Notes under the pieces: generated by a model
What the model was told of the DNA's origin: nothing
The model's database searches: none
What the model saw: the letters and a program-made list of their open reading frames with translations, nothing else
Part shown: piece by piece, positions 25,498-33,840 of the stretch
Position numbering within the stretch: position 1 is the first letter of the stretch
Layout: each line of letters starts with the position of its first letter
NCBI GenBank assembly: GCA_903936705.1
Contig: CAIZWN010000049.1
Span: 1-43,773, forward strand
Source of the DNA: an uncultured Myxococcales bacterium
Lineage (GTDB): Bacteria; Myxococcota_A; UBA9042; DTJE01
Reading direction: 5' to 3'
Length of the DNA stretch: 43,773 nucleotides
Made by a program: the position numbers and the translations under genes

Positions 25498-26838
25498 TCA
25501 GCCGCGGGTCACCTGGTCCTCTGAAGACGTCACTTTCTTCCCCTTCTCCTCGGTCAGATGGCGCGCCAGGTGTTTCCCCAGGCCGATGATCGTCAGCGTG
25601 GGCGGCAACCCCCAGGCCTTTGGAATAACGGAACAATCGCAGACGTATAGGTTGTCGTACTGGGTCTTCAACGTCGAATCGACAAGATGCCCGATCTTGA
25701 CTGTGCCGCCGGGGTGGGCCGCAAAATACCAGGTCTTGTAGATGTCCTTCGCGCCCGCCTCCTTGAGTACCTTCCTGGCGTTTTCGCAGCCGTGCAGCAG
25801 CTTGTCACGATCCTCCCGTGACAGGTGCTTTCTGACCCCGCCCCCGTCGGTGATCCGGCCGCCCAGCGAGTCGCGAGCCTTGATCATGATGCGGGCAGTG
25901 CTGCGGAACGAAAAGAGCCTGTGCAACCTCAGCACCTGCCCTGTGAACATGAAATGTGTAAGTCGCGAGAGGGGGAGATCGGTCATCATGTACCCATCGT
26001 CCTCAAGCAAGGTTCCCGCTGACATCGGTATTTCGTCGTTCCCGGTCTTCACGTCGCTGATCGTTCCGGCGACGGTGATCAACGGGTCGAAGAAGAAGTC
26101 GAATCCGGCCTCCTTGATGCCGCTGTTGCGCAGTATCATCGGCGTCCCGATCCCGCCTGCCGCTACGACGACAACCGGAGCCGAAATCGCGCACAACCGT
26201 CCGGCCAAATAGTACTCGACGCCCGTGGCCTTCCCGTTCTCGATGATCACCCGGGACACCTTTGCCCGGTCCATCAGAACAGCGCCCAGCGAGACCGCCT
26301 CGTCCACGTACATCCTGGCGCTCCACTTCACGGCGTTCCTGTCGCCGTAGTATCCGAAGGGCATCCCGGGCTTCCAGCGGTCCTGGTACATGAACTTTTC
26401 AAGCCGGTTCCATTCAAACCCGGCCTGCCTCGCCCCCTGCTGGATCCTTCCCGCCATTGGCGTGAACATCTCGTCCTTCAGGGGCGCAATCGGCAGTTCC
26501 CTCCTGGCTTCCTCGACTTCATCCTGGATGTCCACCCCGTAGGACTTCAACATTTCAAGAGGCACAGGAAAGCAGGTGCCGTAGTAGAACATCGAGCTGC
26601 CGCCGGCGGTGATCCCGCGCACCATGGAAAGCATGCCGTGGGTAACCAGCAGGCTCTTCCCGGGTATCAGCAGTTCCGTGATGTACTGCCAGATGTTCCC
26701 CCGCACCGGCCCACCAGGCCCCCACTCCATCATGACCACCTTCTTGCCGCGCCGCGCCAACTCGCGCGCCACAGTGGCCCCACCAGGTCCGGTGCCTGCG
26801 ATGATCACGTCACAGTTGGATATCGAATATGGTTCCAT
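25498..26838 (-). CDS. GMC-family FAD oxidoreductase
   Basis: 446 residues. The FAD-binding motif GTGPGGATVARELARRG lies at residues 14-30. The N-terminal signature GITAGGSSMFYYG and a C-terminal block (AAHPGGTVKIG, SVIPKAWGLPPTLTIIGLG) place it in the glucose-methanol-choline oxidoreductase family. The His of AAHPGGT corresponds to the conserved C-terminal active-site region. These enzymes oxidise alcohols or sterols; the substrate is not predictable here. No signal peptide. The ATG at 26838 has GGAGGAAGC immediately upstream, better than any start in the longer upstream frame, which lacks homology. Confidence 0.9.
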   Translation of the reverse strand: MEPYSISNCDVIIAGTGPGGATVARELARRGKKVVMMEWGPGGPVRGNIWQYITELLIPGKSLLVTHGMLSMVRGITAGGSSMFYYGTCFPVPLEMLKSYGVDIQDEVEEARRELPIAPLKDEMFTPMAGRIQQGARQAGFEWNRLEKFMYQDRWKPGMPFGYYGDRNAVKWSARMYVDEAVSLGAVLMDRAKVSRVIIENGKATGVEYYLAGRLCAISAPVVVVAAGGIGTPMILRNSGIKEAGFDFFFDPLITVAGTISDVKTGNDEIPMSAGTLLEDDGYMMTDLPLSRLTHFMFTGQVLRLHRLFSFRSTARIMIKARDSLGGRITDGGGVRKHLSREDRDKLLHGCENARKVLKEAGAKDIYKTWYFAAHPGGTVKIGHLVDSTLKTQYDNLYVCDCSVIPKAWGLPPTLTIIGLGKHLARHLTEEKGKKVTSSEDQVTRG

Positions 26839-27060
26839 GCTTCCTCCACCGCCTTCTGGCGGGCGCTTGGCAGTCTCAACGGGCAACGGCAATTCTCTCG
26901 AAAAGACATGGACAGGACAGGGTGACGGTGGACAGCACTCGATTCCATGGACACGAGTCTGTACGTGACGACGCTTGCCAGTCAAGGGGGGCTTCGAGTG
27001 ACCTATCCCCGCATGTCCAGGGCCGCGTTTGGAGGGAGGGCACTACGAGGGCGCTGCGCA

Positions 27061-29145
27061 TCACTGCCCGCCCGTGTCCGGGGTGAGGTTCCATTCGAAG
27101 ACGGCGTTGTTGAGCGGGGACGTGTAGGTGCCCTGGAGCGAGCCGTCGGGCCCGGCCTTCCGCCTGTCCTTCCCGGTGTCCAGCCACTCGTGCTGCTGCG
27201 CGCCCGCCTTCAGGGTGTCGCTCTCGCAAGGCACGCCGACGCAGCACATCTGGTAGGGCTTGTCCTGGACCGGCTCGTCGGAGATCGAAGCGCCAGCCTG
27301 GTACTCGACCGTGTCCCCGTCGCCGGTGGAGACGTAAAGCACGCCGTCCCTCGCGGCGATCTCGTAGGTGTCCTCGTACTTCTCCGGTTCGCCCTTACAC
27401 GTGCCCCCCGGGAGCGGCACGGTCCAGACGGTCTGCGTCAGCGTGCCCCCGGTCGTCTTGAACACGCGGTAGCCTTCCTGGCCGGACGCGGAATCCAGCG
27501 TGAAGATCGGGTTGGCCACGACCTCCCAGACCTTCATCGTCCCGGACCCCGGGAAGTTCATGTAGGCCTTCACAGTGCCCCTGTACCGCTCCGAGTCCTC
27601 GAACGCCCCCTTGTTCCCCTGCGTGCCGTCCGCGCGGACCTTCCACTTCTCCTTCGCCAGGACGTCCTCGTGGAGCTTCACACGGCCGTCCAGCGTGTCG
27701 TACACGTCGATCTGCATCGTGTACCCGTCCGCGGTCTTCTCGAACCACTTCTGGTTCGCCTCGTACCCAGCGTCGAGGAGCGGCTGGAGCGCGTGCTTCC
27801 GCATCTCGTCGTACTTCTTCGTCTTCGAGTGGAACGTCAGTTGCTTGTATCCAGCGAACTCGAAGTCCTTGTTCCCGTAGGGATCGGGATACGAGGCTCC
27901 GCCCGGCCCGCCCAGGCCGCCCGACGCGTGGACGTAGGTCTCAAACATGGGAAGGCCGTCCTCGGCGCGCACGAGGTACGCGTGGATCAGCGGCAGGTTG
28001 GCCTGGTTCGAGGACACCACGACCGTCGCTCCGCCGCCCGCGGCGGATGCGCGCGTGCACCAGAACTGGGCACCCGCGGCGAGGGCACCCGTCGTGGCCG
28101 AATCGCTTGCGCCGAACAGGCACATCCCAAGGATCTCGGCGGTGCTCTCCTCGCTGACCTCGATCCGGTCAACCAGGACGGGGCCGCACACCTGGACGCC
28201 GCCCACGTCGATGCATCCCGGGTCGGCGACGTCGTAGGTGGCCGAGAACTTCCCGGAGCCCCCGCCGCCGCTGCCGCCGCCCGCGCCTCCGCCCGCGAAG
28301 GAACCGTCCGAGCCGACGGGGAGTGACGCCTGGCCGCCCGAGGGCTCGAGGGCCGAGGCCGCGGCCCCCTCTGCGATCAGAGTCGAAGGGGTGGAGGCTT
28401 CAACAATGGTTGCCGACGCCACCTGCAGTGCCTTGCCCGACGTGACGTCGTAGAGCAGCGCGATCGCGCCGTCCGGGACGCTTCCCGCCGGAACCTGGAT
28501 CTTCGCGACCAGGCCCTGCTCACCCTCGCCCGTCCCGGCCAGGAACAGGGCGTGCTTCGGGACGCCGTTCACGGTGATCCCGATCTGGAACCGCACCAGC
28601 AAGGTCACTTCCTTGGGCAGGGCCGGGCCGTCCGTGCCCTCCGACAGGAAGAGTTCGACCTTGTCGGTCGTCGCGGGCAGGCCGACGTCCCCGCCGTCCG
28701 CGATCAGGCCGATACGCGTGCCCCTGGTCAGGACTAGTTTCGTGCCGCCGGGCGCCGTGATCGTGACCGTCGACTGGACAGCGCCGGTGGCGTCGATGGT
28801 GAGCGGGGTGTCCGCTCCGCTCTCGTCGGTGAGGCCGTTGCAGTTGTCGTCCTTCCCGTTCGTCGCCTCGGTTGCGCCCGGGTGCACGGCCGCGTCCGCG
28901 TCGTCGCAGTCCGAGTCGTTCCCCACGTAGCCCGCGGGCTGCGCCGTGACGTCGGCGGTGACGCTCTTCGCGGGATTCCCGTACCCGTCTTCGTCCGCGT
29001 CCTGGTACCACGTCGCTGTCGCCGGGGGCTGTCCGTCCCCGGCGTCCCCGCACGCCGCGACCCACAGGGCCGCGACGGCCGTGCACGCGAGCACTACCGG
29101 GCTGCAGGCGATCCCGAGCCCGTTCGATCCACAAGTCCTCTTCAT
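27061..29145 (-). CDS. MopE-like lipoprotein
   Basis: 694 residues. A signal peptide of about 32 residues ends in the lipobox WVAAC. The mature N-terminus carries one MopE-type metal-binding repeat (DADEDGYG, then DSDCDDADAAVHPGATE and GKDDNCNGLTDE). A beta-rich region follows, then a Gly-rich linker (GGGAGGGSGGGGSG, near 275-290) and a large C-terminal domain of unknown type with several Cys. AGGAGAG precedes the ATG at 29145. The gene is markedly more GC-rich than the genes to its left, with C or G at nearly all third positions. It is divergent from the carboxylesterase lipoprotein. Confidence 0.82.
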   Translation of the reverse strand: MKRTCGSNGLGIACSPVVLACTAVAALWVAACGDAGDGQPPATATWYQDADEDGYGNPAKSVTADVTAQPAGYVGNDSDCDDADAAVHPGATEATNGKDDNCNGLTDESGADTPLTIDATGAVQSTVTITAPGGTKLVLTRGTRIGLIADGGDVGLPATTDKVELFLSEGTDGPALPKEVTLLVRFQIGITVNGVPKHALFLAGTGEGEQGLVAKIQVPAGSVPDGAIALLYDVTSGKALQVASATIVEASTPSTLIAEGAAASALEPSGGQASLPVGSDGSFAGGGAGGGSGGGGSGKFSATYDVADPGCIDVGGVQVCGPVLVDRIEVSEESTAEILGMCLFGASDSATTGALAAGAQFWCTRASAAGGGATVVVSSNQANLPLIHAYLVRAEDGLPMFETYVHASGGLGGPGGASYPDPYGNKDFEFAGYKQLTFHSKTKKYDEMRKHALQPLLDAGYEANQKWFEKTADGYTMQIDVYDTLDGRVKLHEDVLAKEKWKVRADGTQGNKGAFEDSERYRGTVKAYMNFPGSGTMKVWEVVANPIFTLDSASGQEGYRVFKTTGGTLTQTVWTVPLPGGTCKGEPEKYEDTYEIAARDGVLYVSTGDGDTVEYQAGASISDEPVQDKPYQMCCVGVPCESDTLKAGAQQHEWLDTGKDRRKAGPDGSLQGTYTSPLNNAVFEWNLTPDTGGQ

Positions 29146-29252
29146 CGTCGCTCTCCTGTACAGCGGCAGATCATACATCCGAAACGCACGAGATCGGGAA
29201 CGCCGGGGGACCAAGACGGCCTGCTGCGCCCGTGGATGCAGGCGCCCGGTGG

Positions 29253-29492
29253 TGGTGGTCGACGTGCTGACAGAGCGAGATCAACCCGTGTGCCTGGACG
29301 AGTGCAAGTCGGGCGACGAGACCCATTCCCCGTCGCTGCGGCGCTTCCATGGGGCGTTGTCGGTGGCGACAGTTGCAGGTGTCGACCGCCGTGCAACTGG
29401 TTAACAAGCCCGGGATTTGCCGGAAGACCCGCGTGGAAGGCTTGTCCCTGCGGGTCGTCTCGGCCGATCGGTGGCACGCGATGTTGCCGTGA
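29253..29492 (+). pseudogene. DUF4143/AAA ATPase C-terminal remnant, frameshifted
   Basis: One frame reads VVVVDVLTERD, then ECKSGDETHSPSLRRFHGAL and soon stops. A second frame picks up as VQLVNKPGICRKTRVEGL, ending SADRWHAMLP and a stop at 29490-29492. Together they match the C-terminal nuclease-like end of DUF4143 ATPases, which carry the (E)CKSG core and a tail like VQLVNKPG. The frame changes around 29370-29390. Nothing upstream belongs to the family, so it is a 5'-truncated, frameshifted scrap. It explains most of the otherwise gene-free stretch 29146-29703; the rest of that stretch holds nothing I can identify. Confidence 0.6.
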
Positions 29493-29703
29493 GGGGTTGC
29501 CGCTGCCTGGCTTCTCCGACCCAACCCTCGTCCACGCGACCCCTTGATTCCCCTCCTGCCCCGCGGAATACTCCCATCGAAGAACGATCAGGTCCTTGAT
29601 TGTTCCTGCGCACTGCCGGGACGGTATCTGGCGCTGGCGGTCCTGGGCCGGGGCGGCATGGGGTTTGGGAGCCGCCTGTGCAGGCTCTGAGTGGAGAATC
29701 ACG

Positions 29704-31395
29704 ATGAGGCGGTCTGTCCTAATTGCGTGGGCACTGGCGTGGGCCATGGGTTGTGGCACGGACGGCGCATCGCAGGACGCGAAGGATTCGCCCGTCGAGG
29801 TCGAGGCCGACACCGCCGACGTCCCGGGGGAGACCCTCGTCGAGCCGGCTTCGGACGCGACCCCCGAAGCGTCTCCCGACGCCGCCCCGGACCCGGGCGC
29901 CCCGGTCCTGCCCGCGGAGATCGCGACGGAAGGCGGCAAGGTACGTGGCACCGGCGAGATCGGGTGGCCCCGCGCCTTCCTGGGCATCCCTTTCGCGGCC
30001 CCGCCGGTCGGGGACCTCCGTTGGCGAGCCCCTCAGCCGGCCGCACGCTGGGACGGGGTCCTGTCGGCCGACGTCTTCGGGCCGGGGTGCGCCCAGGACG
30101 CGGGCCTCATGGCCGAGGCCCCCTCCTACGGCGAGGACTGCCTGACCCTGAATGTCTGGTCCCCGGGGCGGTCGGGCAGTGCGCCGGTCCTGGTGTTCAT
30201 CCACGGCGGCGGCTTTCTTATGGGCGCGTCGGCCAGTTCGGTCACGATCGGCGACCGCCTCGCTGCCGACCGGGGCCTCGTCGTGGTCACGTTGAACTAC
30301 CGGTTGGGGCCCCTGGGGTTCCTGGCCCACCCGGCCCTGACCGCCGCGGACCCCGCCCACCCCACGAACTTCGGTCTCCTGGACCAGCGGGCCGCCCTGG
30401 AGTGGGTCCATCGCAACATCGCGGCGTTCGGCGGCGACCCTGGCGACGTGACCCTGGCCGGCCAGTCGGCCGGCGGCATGGGCGTGTGCGCGCAGCTGGC
30501 CGCCGCGGGGGGGGACGGCCTGTTCCATCGGGCGATCCTTCAGAGCGGTCCGTGCATGGAGGGCCTCCCGGACCTTGCCGGCGCCGAGGCCCAGGGCGCG
30601 GCCCTCGCCGGTGCCCTCGGCTGCGACGGGACCGCGGACGTGCTGGCGTGCCTGCGCGGGAAGGACGAGGTCGAGGTCCGCCAGGCGCTCCCGCTTAGGA
30701 AGGGGCTGTTCTTCGGAGAGGGGGCCTTCTGGCAGCCGGCGGTGGACGGGGTCTTCCTGCCGGGCCAGCCCGCGTTGCGGGTCCGGGCCGGGGACTCCCA
30801 CCGGGTCCCGCTGCTGATCGGGTCGAACGGCGATGAAGGCAGCCTCCTGCGCTTCCTGGCCTACCCCGGCGACATCGACGAGGCCACGTTCACGGCCTTC
30901 GTCGGCACGGCGTTCGGTGGCCAGGCCGGGGCGATCCTCGCCCGCTACCCGGTGGCGTCGTACCCGTCGGTCCAGAAGACCCTGGACGCGCTCCTCGGCG
31001 ACTTCGTGTTCGTCTGCCCGACCCGCCGGACGATGCGGGACGTGGCCGCTACGGGACAGCCTGTCCGGGCCTACCGGTTCCTACACGCCCCGGGCTTCCT
31101 GCCCCTGCCGGGTTTCGGGGCTTACCACACCGCGGAGCTCCCCTTCGTTTTCGCCGCGGCCCCGGCCGGCGCCTGGTTTGACGCGGACCAGGAGGACCTG
31201 GCCGGACACATGTCGGCATACTGGGCGGCGTTCGTCCGCACCGGCGAGCCGGGCGACGGCGACGGGACGCACCCCTGGCCGGCCTACGACGCTGCCGACG
31301 ACCGCCACCTGGTCCTTGATTTCGCGATCACCCAGGCCACGGGATACGAGGACGACGCCTGCGACTTCTGGGACGGGATGCCGATGCGGCCGTGA
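29704..31395 (+). CDS. Type-B carboxylesterase lipoprotein
   Basis: 563 residues. The signal peptide ends in the lipobox AMGC, followed by an Asp/Pro/Ala linker (about 20-75) and a full type-B carboxylesterase domain. Motifs in order are FLGIPFAAPPVGDLRW, EDCLTLNVW, the oxyanion HGGGF, nucleophile GQSAGG (Ser255), the acid-bearing GSNGDEGS and the His of GAYHTAELPF (His475). It should hydrolyse carboxylic esters at the cell surface. GTGGAGAA lies upstream of the ATG at 29704. Base composition is extreme: the 60 bases from 30001 are 80% G+C. No frameshift is seen. Confidence 0.92.
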   Translation: MRRSVLIAWALAWAMGCGTDGASQDAKDSPVEVEADTADVPGETLVEPASDATPEASPDAAPDPGAPVLPAEIATEGGKVRGTGEIGWPRAFLGIPFAAPPVGDLRWRAPQPAARWDGVLSADVFGPGCAQDAGLMAEAPSYGEDCLTLNVWSPGRSGSAPVLVFIHGGGFLMGASASSVTIGDRLAADRGLVVVTLNYRLGPLGFLAHPALTAADPAHPTNFGLLDQRAALEWVHRNIAAFGGDPGDVTLAGQSAGGMGVCAQLAAAGGDGLFHRAILQSGPCMEGLPDLAGAEAQGAALAGALGCDGTADVLACLRGKDEVEVRQALPLRKGLFFGEGAFWQPAVDGVFLPGQPALRVRAGDSHRVPLLIGSNGDEGSLLRFLAYPGDIDEATFTAFVGTAFGGQAGAILARYPVASYPSVQKTLDALLGDFVFVCPTRRTMRDVAATGQPVRAYRFLHAPGFLPLPGFGAYHTAELPFVFAAAPAGAWFDADQEDLAGHMSAYWAAFVRTGEPGDGDGTHPWPAYDAADDRHLVLDFAITQATGYEDDACDFWDGMPMRP

Positions 31396-31818
31396 ATTAC
31401 GCTGGGCCGATGGACCTTGGGTGCAGGACACCGCGCAGGTCAGGGCGGGGGTCGGGCGGCGGCGGGGTCGGGACGCCTGGGCTGCGGAAGACGCGCGTCG
31501 TCGTCCCAGAAGGGCTGGGGTTCCGGGTCCGCGAAGGCCACCTGGCGTTCTCGCCGATGTGGTTTTTCTCCTCGGCGATCTACGCGGGGGAGTAGATACG
31601 CCGCGCGGAGGATCCAATGGGCGGCTGGCACGGCGACGACCCTCGACGCCATGCGGATTTCATTCGACCGGGCGATGTTCCTGCCTGCTGGGTTGGGATG
31701 CGCATGACGGTCGACGTCGAGGCCAAGGCCAAGGAGCTGGCGGTCTTGCGTTTTTGGCCAAGTGGTTGCAGGAAACATCTGCGGAGCGGCCGCTCCCTCT
31801 ATTGCAGGAGTTGCGAAC
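31396..31818. other. Gene-poor stretch
   Basis: No gene can be named. A plus-strand frame ending at 31595 has a protein-like tail (LRKTRVVVPEGLGFRVREG, ending AIYAGE) that could be the end of a lost gene. It overlaps the esterase stop and I do not recognise it. The remainder shows no repeats, RNA or promoter I can support. G+C drops toward the SDR gene. Confidence 0.4.
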
Positions 31819-32742
31819 GTGATCGGTTCCTTTGACCACATCGGGTTTCAACGGCACAGCCGAGCGTTTCGGGCCGCCGACCTCGCCGTCGACCTGGCAG
31901 GGCGCGTCTGTCTCGTTACCGGCGGCAACGCCGGGCTCGGCCGGGCGACCGCGGAGGCGCTGGCGAAGCGCGGCGCGACAGTCCACCTGCTGTGTCGCGA
32001 CGCCGGTCGTGCCGAGGTTGCCCGAGACGAGATCCGCCGTACCAGCGGAAATGCCCGAGTGGAGCTCGCGTTGGTGGACGTCTCCGACCTAGCCTCGGTG
32101 CGCCGCTATGTGGCGAGCGCCGGTCTCGAGAAGGTCCACGCGCTGGTCCACAACGCTGGCGCCCTGCCGCCGAGCCGGATTCTCAGCGCCGACGGCCTCG
32201 AGTTCACCCTCGCCACCCACGTGGTCGGACCCCACCTCCTGACGAGCTTGCTCGCCACGCCCTTGCGGGCCGCGGGCGACGCGCGGGTCATCTTCGTCTC
32301 GTCGGGAGGCATGTACACCCAGCGGCTCGCTCTCGACGACCTTCGCTGGGACCGCCGCAGCTATGACGGCGTGGTCGCCTACGCCCAGACCAAGCGCATG
32401 CAGGTGGTGCTCGCCGAGCGGTGGTCTCGCGTCTTCGCCGGCGCCGGAGTCTCGGTCTACTCGATGCACCCCGGCTGGGCCGACACCTCCGGCGTGCAGA
32501 CCTCGCTGCCGCGCTTCTACAAGCTCACGCAACGCATCTTGCGCAGTCCCGCGGAGGGCGCGGACACCGTCGTTTGGCTCGCTGTCTGCCAGCCTGCGCC
32601 AACGCCAAGCGGCGCGTTCTGGTTCGACCGAAAGGCTCGCGACACCCACTACCTCCCGTGGACGCGAGAGGCCCAGGCGACGCGCGACCGATTGTGGGAG
32701 GAGTGCCAGCGCTTCGCCGGTCTCGAAAGGAGCGACCGATGA
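31819..32742 (+). CDS. SDR-family oxidoreductase (DHRS12-like)
   Basis: 307 residues. The short-chain dehydrogenase/reductase fold is shown by the cofactor motif TGGNAGLGRATA (near residue 35), HNAGALPP, the Ser of VSSGGMYT and the catalytic pair Tyr-x3-Lys in YAQTKRMQ. The layout, with a short N-terminal segment before DLAVDLAGRVCLVTGG, resembles DHRS12-type SDRs. The GTG at 31819 is chosen because CAGGAG is about nine bases upstream and it gives the family's usual N-terminus. The stop codon overlaps the start of a truncated peroxiredoxin-like frame (ATGA), which suggests the two were once an operon. Confidence 0.88.
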   Translation: MIGSFDHIGFQRHSRAFRAADLAVDLAGRVCLVTGGNAGLGRATAEALAKRGATVHLLCRDAGRAEVARDEIRRTSGNARVELALVDVSDLASVRRYVASAGLEKVHALVHNAGALPPSRILSADGLEFTLATHVVGPHLLTSLLATPLRAAGDARVIFVSSGGMYTQRLALDDLRWDRRSYDGVVAYAQTKRMQVVLAERWSRVFAGAGVSVYSMHPGWADTSGVQTSLPRFYKLTQRILRSPAEGADTVVWLAVCQPAPTPSGAFWFDRKARDTHYLPWTREAQATRDRLWEECQRFAGLERSDR

Positions 32743-32816
32743 ACGTCATCGACCGACTGCGTGATGGGCAGGTACAGGGCGCCGACGGGCAGAAGGTACG
32801 GCTGGGAAGCCTCTGG
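32739..32816 (+). pseudogene. Peroxiredoxin-like protein, N-terminal scrap
   Basis: The frame starts at an ATG overlapping the SDR stop and reads MNVIDRLRDG, then KVRLGSLW. This resembles the first 26 residues of AhpC/TSA-like 'peroxiredoxin-like family' proteins, which continue into a FLRHFGCxxCRE active site. Here homology ends abruptly after SLW and the frame runs into unrelated sequence belonging to the neighbouring minus-strand gene. The catalytic Cys is gone. The break marks a recombination junction near 32816. Confidence 0.5.
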
Positions 32817-32871
32817 CCGACACCTGAATCGGACCACGATGGCACGATTCCGATTGCGCGGACCCAGCAGC

Positions 32872-33840
32872 CTACTGGGTCCGGCAGCAACGGGCGCCGA
32901 CGATGTCCGAGTAGACTCCGGGATACTCGTCACCCCTGGCGGCCGCCATCAGGTTGTCCGCATTCCAGCGGAAGCCGCCGCCGCGGGTGACCTTGGTATT
33001 GCCGCCATACGTGTCGCAAGTCTGCCTCGCCGAACCGTCCGACGGAGCCCCGTCGTAGGATCCCTGGTAGCAGTCCTCCACGAGCTCGACCACGTTCCCT
33101 GCCAGGTCGCACACGCCCCACGCGTTGTTCCCCGCCGGCTTCGAGCACGCAGGCGACGGCGCCGACGGGGAGCCGCACGTGTCGGTCCCGTAGACAGCAT
33201 CGGTGCATGTTGGAGCGGCGTCCCCCCACGGGTAGGTGTTCCCGGCGCTCCCGTTCCTGGCCGCGTATTCCCATTCGGCTTCGGTGCACAGCCGCCCACC
33301 CGTCCACGCGCAATAGGCCTTCCACTGATTCCACGAAACATTGACTCGTGGGTTGAGGTCGGGGGCCGATGAATTCCCGCCCGCCTCGCATCCGACCGCG
33401 GCCACACACAGCGCGTACTGGCAGACCAGTACCTCCGTCTTGTTCATCTCGAACCCGGGTACTGCCACCGAGTGGACGGGCTCCGCGCACGATGACCCTC
33501 CGGAGCACGTGGTGACCGAAGCTGAACCCATCTGGAAGGTCCCGCCGGGAATCGCGATCCATTCCGCTGGCGGGCACACGATCGGCCCCGTGTCCATTGG
33601 GCCCTCGTCCGCCAGCCCAGGATCCGACGACCCGTCATCCTCCGGGACGACGTCTTCATCGCCAGGAAGCTCCGCGTCTAGCTCCGACGGTCCGACGTCC
33701 CCAGGGGCATCGTCCGGCGCGCCCTGGTCGCTGGGTCCGGGGTCCGCCTGGCCGGAGTCAGCCTGGCCAGGGTCAGGCTGACCAGGATCCCCGGCATTGT
33801 CGGTGACCGTCACCGCATCCGCATCCTGGCTGTCCGCCGC
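32872..33840 (-). pseudogene. FGE/SUMF1-domain lipoprotein, 5'-truncated
   Basis: The minus strand encodes an Asp/Pro/Gly linker (DNAGDPGQPDPGQADSG) and then a formylglycine-generating-enzyme-like domain. Motifs are WIAIPGGTFQMGS, NVSWNQWKAYCAW, GRLCTEAEWEYAARNG, YPWGD and WGVCDLAGNVVEL, ending GARCCRTQ. All other proteins of this style in the window have a signal peptide and lipobox before the linker. Here they are missing, because near 33840 the sequence switches to AbiEi antitoxin on the opposite strand. The frame stays open beyond that point but only as a shadow. The gene has therefore lost its start. The domain also lacks the paired active-site Cys of true FGE. Confidence 0.7.

Noticed and set aside
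32739-32990. The peroxiredoxin-like frame continuing as an 83-residue protein
   Set aside because: After residue 26 the frame becomes an antisense reading of the FGE-domain gene, with Arg/Ser/Pro-rich content and no thioredoxin fold motif.
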